64,000 bases of DNA, taken from NCBI GenBank assembly GCA_021531615.1, contig JADYUE010000001.1, forward strand, positions 124,001 to 188,000, given 5' to 3'. The notes beneath the pieces were generated by a model. That model searched no databases, was not told the DNA's origin, and was given only the letters and a program-made list of their open reading frames with translations. The translations under genes were made by a program, and so were the position numbers. Origin of the DNA: Fusobacterium varium (GTDB lineage: Bacteria; Fusobacteriota; Fusobacteriia; Fusobacteriales; Fusobacteriaceae). Each line of letters starts with the position of its first letter. Position 1 is the stretch's first letter. Below are positions 59,544-64,000 of this stretch, in pieces.

Positions 59544-60326
59544 TTATTTAAACTTATTATCTAGTTCTCTTGGTGGACACTCTTTATCATTATGTAAACT
59601 AAATTGAGATTTCATCTTTTTAATAAATGTTCCCATTTCATCAGCACTTCCAACAATTCTATTAAATATACCTAAATACTCTGTAATTATTGGGTTATCA
59701 ACATCATAAGGATATCTCATCAAGTGATCTATCTCACTCCACGCCTCTTCAAACACTGTTCTAACTTGAATTTCTACAAGAATCTCATCTTTTCTAGTAA
59801 CTGGTATTCCTATCAAATAGTGAACAGAACGATATCCATGATCTCTTACTACAATTTCACAATTTAACTCTGATATACTCTCTTGAAGTTGAGCAACATT
59901 GTAGTCCCCTCTTCTTATATTTATTTGTGGAGTTTCTCTTATCTCCCATAAATTCATAATATCTTCATGTATACCACGCCAATCATCTTTAAAAAGATGC
60001 AACACTCTTATTCCAATAAGATCTGTTACAATTTTTTTATATGTTTCAACAGAAATCCCTCTATCAACATATTTTTTTCCTTTACGGATAATTTTTTCAA
60101 TAAGATGTTCTGGTTTTTTAACTCTTCTTCTTACAGAATGCACATTATTTCCATCAATTAATTTTGAAACTATATGTTCTGCCTCTTTTTCTAAATAAGG
60201 AACAAGAGCTATATAATCTTCATATATTTTTAGTAATTCTTCCCAAACTAGTCCTGTTGATTCAAAGTATTTTTCATCAATAGAAAACCTTTTAAAGAAC
60301 TGTTCTTTATCTAAAATATCAGACAT
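59544..60326 (-). CDS. Small alarmone synthetase (RelA/SpoT domain only)
   Basis: A 260-residue protein with one RelA_SpoT synthetase domain: KYVDRGISVETYKKIVTDLI then GIRVLHLF, the EIVVRDHGYRSVHYLIGIPV substrate loop and EIQVRTVFEEAWSEIDH. No HD hydrolase, TGS or ACT domains, so it belongs with small alarmone synthetases making (p)ppGpp or pppApp-like signals. It is the last gene of an operon with an acidic protein and a SIR2-like protein (11-base gap). Confidence 0.92.
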   Translation of the reverse strand: MSDILDKEQFFKRFSIDEKYFESTGLVWEELLKIYEDYIALVPYLEKEAEHIVSKLIDGNNVHSVRRRVKKPEHLIEKIIRKGKKYVDRGISVETYKKIVTDLIGIRVLHLFKDDWRGIHEDIMNLWEIRETPQINIRRGDYNVAQLQESISELNCEIVVRDHGYRSVHYLIGIPVTRKDEILVEIQVRTVFEEAWSEIDHLMRYPYDVDNPIITEYLGIFNRIVGSADEMGTFIKKMKSQFSLHNDKECPPRELDNKFK

Positions 60327-60337
60327 TTTTCACCTCT

Positions 60338-61570
60338 TTAATTAAATTTTTCTACTTTTTTTAAAGATATTTCAACTGCTCTTCTATAACCACATATTTC
60401 ATTATCTTTTGTAAATTCTCTTTCACTAACTTCAGATTTAACCTTTATAATCTCTTTTATATCAAAATTAATTCCTTTAAAGTCTAATTTATGAATTCTT
60501 TCAAAAGTTAGATTATCTCCAGCTTGAATATCAAAGTCATTCTTTAGTCTAAAATTAATCCAACTATCAATTTTTTTACCTTCTAAAATAGCTTCAGTTA
60601 AAAAAACTTCATAGAAACTATTAGTTACCTCTGCAAAATTCTTTTCTCTATTTAAAGAAAATGAGTTCACTATATTTTTATATGAATTTGCTAACTCTTG
60701 TAATAGATTAAATTTATATACCTCTATTCTATTTTCAAAAGTTATATCTCCAACTAATTTTTTAAATTTAAACTCTATTTTTGCTCCACTAAATATCTCT
60801 TTGAAAATATTTATAACTTCTATGAAACGAGAGTTTTTTATTTTATTAAAAATCTCATATTTATAGAAATCTCCATTTTTTACAAGAGTTTCTCCATTTA
60901 AAAGATCTATACTTAAAGCTACTTTAAATTCTCTTGTTTTTATCTCTAAAAGTTTAAATTTATCGTAAACTAAAATTTTTAGAGAGGTATTATTTAAAAG
61001 AGTTTCTCCTATTTTTATTGCTGAAGTTCCTATACTTATAACCTCATTAAAAGATAGTTCATTAGAGAAATTAGAATAAGAAATAGGAAAATTATTTAGG
61101 TGTAGAGAAGTATATTGTATTTCTAATCCGCTTTCAACTAACCTTACATCATCATTATCAGTTAAGATTGTAATATCTTTAGGATCTCTTTTCTCCTCTA
61201 AATTTTCAGCTACAACATTTTCAACTATAATTTCATCTTTTTTTTCCTCTTCAGGCTCTTCTGAAACTATTTCGCTCTCTGTTGCTTCTTTTAAATTTAC
61301 CTCTTCCTTTTCACTCTCATTGTTTGTCGAAGTTTCTTGAACTTCTATTTTTTCTTCTTTCTCTATCTTTAAATTTTCCTCAGCAGATAGAACTTTTTCT
61401 TCAGTTATATCAGCTAAGGTATTCTCTTGAGTTTCTACTTCCTTTTTTTCTTCCCCTTGAGATTTTATCTCTAACTCTTTTTCAGCAAATAGCTTTTTTT
61501 GTTGAAGCTCATCAAAAATTTCACTACTTTTTTCATCTTTTTTTTCGGTAATAATGTCCCCAGACTCCAT
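60338..61570 (-). CDS. Protein with acidic low-complexity N-terminus, unknown function
   Basis: A 410-residue protein. Residues 1-135 are a Glu/Lys-rich, probably disordered or coiled segment. Residues about 150-410 form a globular alpha/beta region without a recognised domain (NNFPISYSNFSNELSFNEVI; YKFKLLEIKTREFKVALSID-like strands). It lies between the SIR2-like gene (2-base gap) and the alarmone synthetase (11-base gap), so the three are one unit. It could bridge or regulate the two putative enzymes. Confidence 0.75.
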   Translation of the reverse strand: MESGDIITEKKDEKSSEIFDELQQKKLFAEKELEIKSQGEEKKEVETQENTLADITEEKVLSAEENLKIEKEEKIEVQETSTNNESEKEEVNLKEATESEIVSEEPEEEKKDEIIVENVVAENLEEKRDPKDITILTDNDDVRLVESGLEIQYTSLHLNNFPISYSNFSNELSFNEVISIGTSAIKIGETLLNNTSLKILVYDKFKLLEIKTREFKVALSIDLLNGETLVKNGDFYKYEIFNKIKNSRFIEVINIFKEIFSGAKIEFKFKKLVGDITFENRIEVYKFNLLQELANSYKNIVNSFSLNREKNFAEVTNSFYEVFLTEAILEGKKIDSWINFRLKNDFDIQAGDNLTFERIHKLDFKGINFDIKEIIKVKSEVSEREFTKDNEICGYRRAVEISLKKVEKFN

Positions 61571-61572
61571 TA

Positions 61573-62382
61573 TTACCTCACTAACTTTTTTTCTACTTGA
61601 TCACTATCCTCTTTTTGTAATAGATTTTTGACTCCATCTAAAAATTCAACTTCATCAAAAACAGTTAGTTTTAAATTGTATCTATTAATTACTTCGCTAA
61701 CTTTACTATCTATAACAGAAGTAGAAGAAACTATATACATCGGTTGTCCAATTTTTCCAGCTTTTTTCATTATAAAATCTAACATATCTATAAAATCTGG
61801 ATCTTTTAACTCTACCCCTAAAAATAAAGTTGGTCTACTTTTTAATTCTGTACATATCTGTTCAAAAAATCCATTATAAAAATCAAGTACTTTTAATTTT
61901 CTTACATCTTGGCTTGTAATAAAAAGATCCTCTGGATTACAAATATCTCCCATAATTTTATAAAAATTGATTTTTTCATCTTCTGAAAAATTATTTTTTG
62001 TAGGAGTAATTGTATTTATGTAATTTGGATATAATTTTTCTAAAACTATATCATAATTCATTGTCATTATTGTTTTAAAATAATCAAGCTCAAAAATATT
62101 GTCATATATATCAACATTCTTATAATGTTTCATATCAAAGATTTCTCTTATTTGTTTTAAAAGAGAATTTTTTGAACTTATAACTGCATCTAGATAAGCT
62201 TGAGCTACATCTGAAAAAGAGTCTCTATTTTTGATATATCCTTTTGCTGATTGTTTGATATCAAAAATTATCATATCTGCAAGTTCTACTCTTTTTGGAA
62301 ATCCTGTTATTTCACTAACAAAATCTCCTATAAATAGATTTAATTTTTGTGCTTCTCCAAACTTATCAAAAAAGTTCTTCAT
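61573..62382 (-). CDS. SIR2-like domain protein with altered NAD loop
   Basis: A 269-residue protein with the order of motifs seen in SIR2_2-type proteins: LNLFIGDFVSEITGFPKRVE at the start (place of FxGAGaS), IMTMNYDIVLEKLYP (TTNYD), YKIMGDICNPEDLFITSQD (HG-s-pe-lvlt) and TLFLGVELKDPDFIDMLDFI. The glycine-rich NAD loop reads GDFVS and the HG motif reads MGD, so NAD hydrolysis may be lost or changed. SIR2 domains are common in anti-phage systems that deplete NAD. Homology is inferred from motif spacing. Confidence 0.65.
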   Translation of the reverse strand: MKNFFDKFGEAQKLNLFIGDFVSEITGFPKRVELADMIIFDIKQSAKGYIKNRDSFSDVAQAYLDAVISSKNSLLKQIREIFDMKHYKNVDIYDNIFELDYFKTIMTMNYDIVLEKLYPNYINTITPTKNNFSEDEKINFYKIMGDICNPEDLFITSQDVRKLKVLDFYNGFFEQICTELKSRPTLFLGVELKDPDFIDMLDFIMKKAGKIGQPMYIVSSTSVIDSKVSEVINRYNLKLTVFDEVEFLDGVKNLLQKEDSDQVEKKLVR

Positions 62383-62576
62383 GTTGTCACCTACCTTGTG
62401 TTTTATTTTCTATCACTATTAGTATAACTTAATTTCTTAAATTTAACAACAAAAAACTTACAAAAAGTCAAGGAAAATTTTTATTCACTTTTAGAAAAAA
62501 GGAAATAGTTTATGTTTTTATTAGTAATATATTAAAAAAAGTGTTATTATTAAAATATAAACTATGAGGTGATAAA

Positions 62577-64000
62577 ATGAATCTGATTATAACTTTTTTT
62601 AAAGACTATATTGTAATTATTAATATATTCTTTTTAATTACAATTGTACTCTTAGAAAGAAAAAAACCTGTATATACTTTATTTTGGATAACTATACTTA
62701 TTCTTGCTCCATATATTGGATTTATATTCTATCTATTTTTTGGATTGAGCTTTAGAAAAAAAAGGGTTGTTGATAAATTTTATAAATGGAAATTTCTTCA
62801 TAGCAAAAAAGTTATCAGCTCCTCTGAAAGAAAAGATCTAAATAGATGGAAGCAACTTATCTCCTACCTTGAAATAGCTTCTAATAATAAATTAACAACT
62901 TTAAATGCTTTTAAATTATTTACTGATGGAAATGTTTTTTTTAATCATATGATAGAGGATTTAAAAGAGGCTAAACATTCAATTAATATGGAATACTATA
63001 TTTTTAGATATGATGATTTAGGAAAAAGAATAATAGATATTCTTATTGAAAAAGCTAAAAGTGGAGTTGAAATAAATGTAATCATTGATGAGGCTGGTGG
63101 AGCTGATAGAAAAATGATAAAACTTATGAGAGATAATAATATCAATGTAGAGATATTCTTTCCCTCTCCCTTTGCTTTTTTCAAAATAGCTAATTTAAGA
63201 GCTAACTATCGTGATCATAGAAAACTTTGCCTTATTGATAGTAAATTAGGTTATATTGGTGGATTTAATATTGGTTTAGAGTATTTGAGCAAAGGAAAAC
63301 TTGGACATTGGCGTGATACAGGGGTGAGAGTTTTTGGTGAGGCAGTTTTAGAATTAGAAAAAGAGTTTTTCTTCTCATGGGGAATTGCTAAAAAGAAACC
63401 TGTTGTATATCAACCTAAAGAGTACGCCTTTGAACATGAAGCTTTCCAAGAGATAATAAAAGTAAAAGGAAAATATTCTGGATACTCTCAAGTTGTCAGT
63501 AGTGGACCAAATTATCAGTTTAAAACTATGAGAGATACATTTTTAAAAATAATTTTAGAGGCTAAAAAATATATCTATATACAAACTCCATACTTTGTGC
63601 CAGATGATACTATTTTAGAGGCTTTAAAAATAGCTGCACTTTCTGGAGTAAAGATTAAAATAATGATACCTGATAAACCCGATCACTTCTTTATTTATTG
63701 GGTTAATCAATATTTTGTAGGAGAACTTCTTGATTTAGGAGTTACTGTTTATAGATATCATAAAGGATTCTTACATAGCAAAATGGTCCTTGCAGATGAT
63801 GAAGTTGTAAGTATTGGAACTGCCAACTTTGACAATAGAAGTTTCTATCAAAACTTTGAAATAAATATTAATATCTATGAAAAGGATATTGCTGAGAAAT
63901 TTAGAGAGATTTTCTATGATGATATGAAAACAAGTAGTAAATTATTAAGAAGTGAATATAGCAAAAGAGGTTTCTATATAAAATGCAAGGAATCTATTTG
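62577..64000 (+). CDS. cls: Cardiolipin synthase (partial at right edge)
   Basis: The first 474 residues are visible. Two N-terminal membrane helices (IIVNIFFLITIVLL-like and FWITILILAPYIGFIFYLFF) are followed by two phospholipase D HKD motifs: DHRKLCLIDSKLGYIGGFN and GFLHSKMVLADDEVVSIGTA with NFDNRSF. It condenses two phosphatidylglycerol molecules into cardiolipin at the membrane. GAGGTG precedes the ATG. A typical length near 480-500 residues means only the last few codons are missing. Confidence 0.93.
   Translation, partial: MNLIITFFKDYIVIINIFFLITIVLLERKKPVYTLFWITILILAPYIGFIFYLFFGLSFRKKRVVDKFYKWKFLHSKKVISSSERKDLNRWKQLISYLEIASNNKLTTLNAFKLFTDGNVFFNHMIEDLKEAKHSINMEYYIFRYDDLGKRIIDILIEKAKSGVEINVIIDEAGGADRKMIKLMRDNNINVEIFFPSPFAFFKIANLRANYRDHRKLCLIDSKLGYIGGFNIGLEYLSKGKLGHWRDTGVRVFGEAVLELEKEFFFSWGIAKKKPVVYQPKEYAFEHEAFQEIIKVKGKYSGYSQVVSSGPNYQFKTMRDTFLKIILEAKKYIYIQTPYFVPDDTILEALKIAALSGVKIKIMIPDKPDHFFIYWVNQYFVGELLDLGVTVYRYHKGFLHSKMVLADDEVVSIGTANFDNRSFYQNFEININIYEKDIAEKFREIFYDDMKTSSKLLRSEYSKRGFYIKCKESI

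Overview
The window is very AT-rich, with short intergenic gaps, T-rich intrinsic terminators and strong AGGAGG-type ribosome sites. Together with the gene set (EarP/EF-P, rubrerythrin, EFR1 ferredoxin, PTS, glycyl-radical microcompartment) this points to an anaerobic Fusobacterium-type genome. The genus is an inference; no rRNA gene is present to settle it.

1-19.2 kb: most of a Mu-like (transposable) prophage lying on the minus strand and cut by the left edge. From the right end leftwards: a repeat-rich prophage end; a LexA/CI-type repressor (+) with a strong inverted-repeat operator; two convergent pairs of small accessory genes sharing a duplicated promoter and a duplicated leader; a BRO-type antirepressor; a tyrosine-recombinase-like protein; the MuA-like DDE transposase and MuB-like ATPase; DUF3164 and GemA; many micro-genes; a phage sigma-70 factor; a terminator; then Dam methylase, an excisionase-like HTH protein, TerS, TerL, portal, Mu F-like protein and a fused protease/major capsid protein. 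19.2-20.1 kb: a CRISPR array of 11 identical 30-bp repeats and 10 spacers with no cas genes in view.

20.1-43.9 kb: host chromosome. HU, a lipoprotein amidase, a cold-shock protein with a structured leader, tRNA-Leu(GAG), a SigH-like sigma factor, a YbiT-type ABC-F protein with a degenerate second ATPase domain, an OYE-type oxidoreductase/EarP/EF-P operon, rubrerythrin, PurC, an EFR1 ferredoxin, a rhodanese, a WYL protein, bioBDA, a hairpin MITE-like element, a head-to-head pair of truncated genes (HxlR regulator and permease), a domesticated Mu-type transposase next to a glucose-type PTS EIICB, an acyl-CoA synthetase/ACP/PlsC fusion, a probable selenoprotein with an in-frame TGA, and a CofE-domain protein.

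44.3-59.4 kb: a choline-type glycyl-radical microcompartment locus on the minus strand. CutC cleaves choline to trimethylamine and acetaldehyde. CutD activates CutC. A CoA-acylating aldehyde dehydrogenase and PduL convert acetaldehyde to acetyl-CoA and acetyl-phosphate. An iron alcohol dehydrogenase encoded upstream can recycle NADH. Shell genes are four BMC-H and one BMC-P, with no trimeric BMC-T. A MerR/GyrI-type regulator sits between the alcohol dehydrogenase and the operon, and the operon promoter has the 20-bp spacer typical of MerR control. A second aldehyde dehydrogenase paralogue has lost its catalytic Cys.

59.5-64 kb: a degenerate SIR2-like protein, an acidic protein of unknown function and a small alarmone synthetase in one operon, then a cardiolipin synthase cut by the right edge.

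The least obvious items are the candidate selenoprotein at 42040..42342, the phage accessory cassettes with duplicated regulatory sequences (16.0-17.7 kb), the plus-strand small RNA candidate at 14.56 kb, the pseudo-aldehyde dehydrogenase of the microcompartment and the SIR2-like/alarmone synthetase operon.
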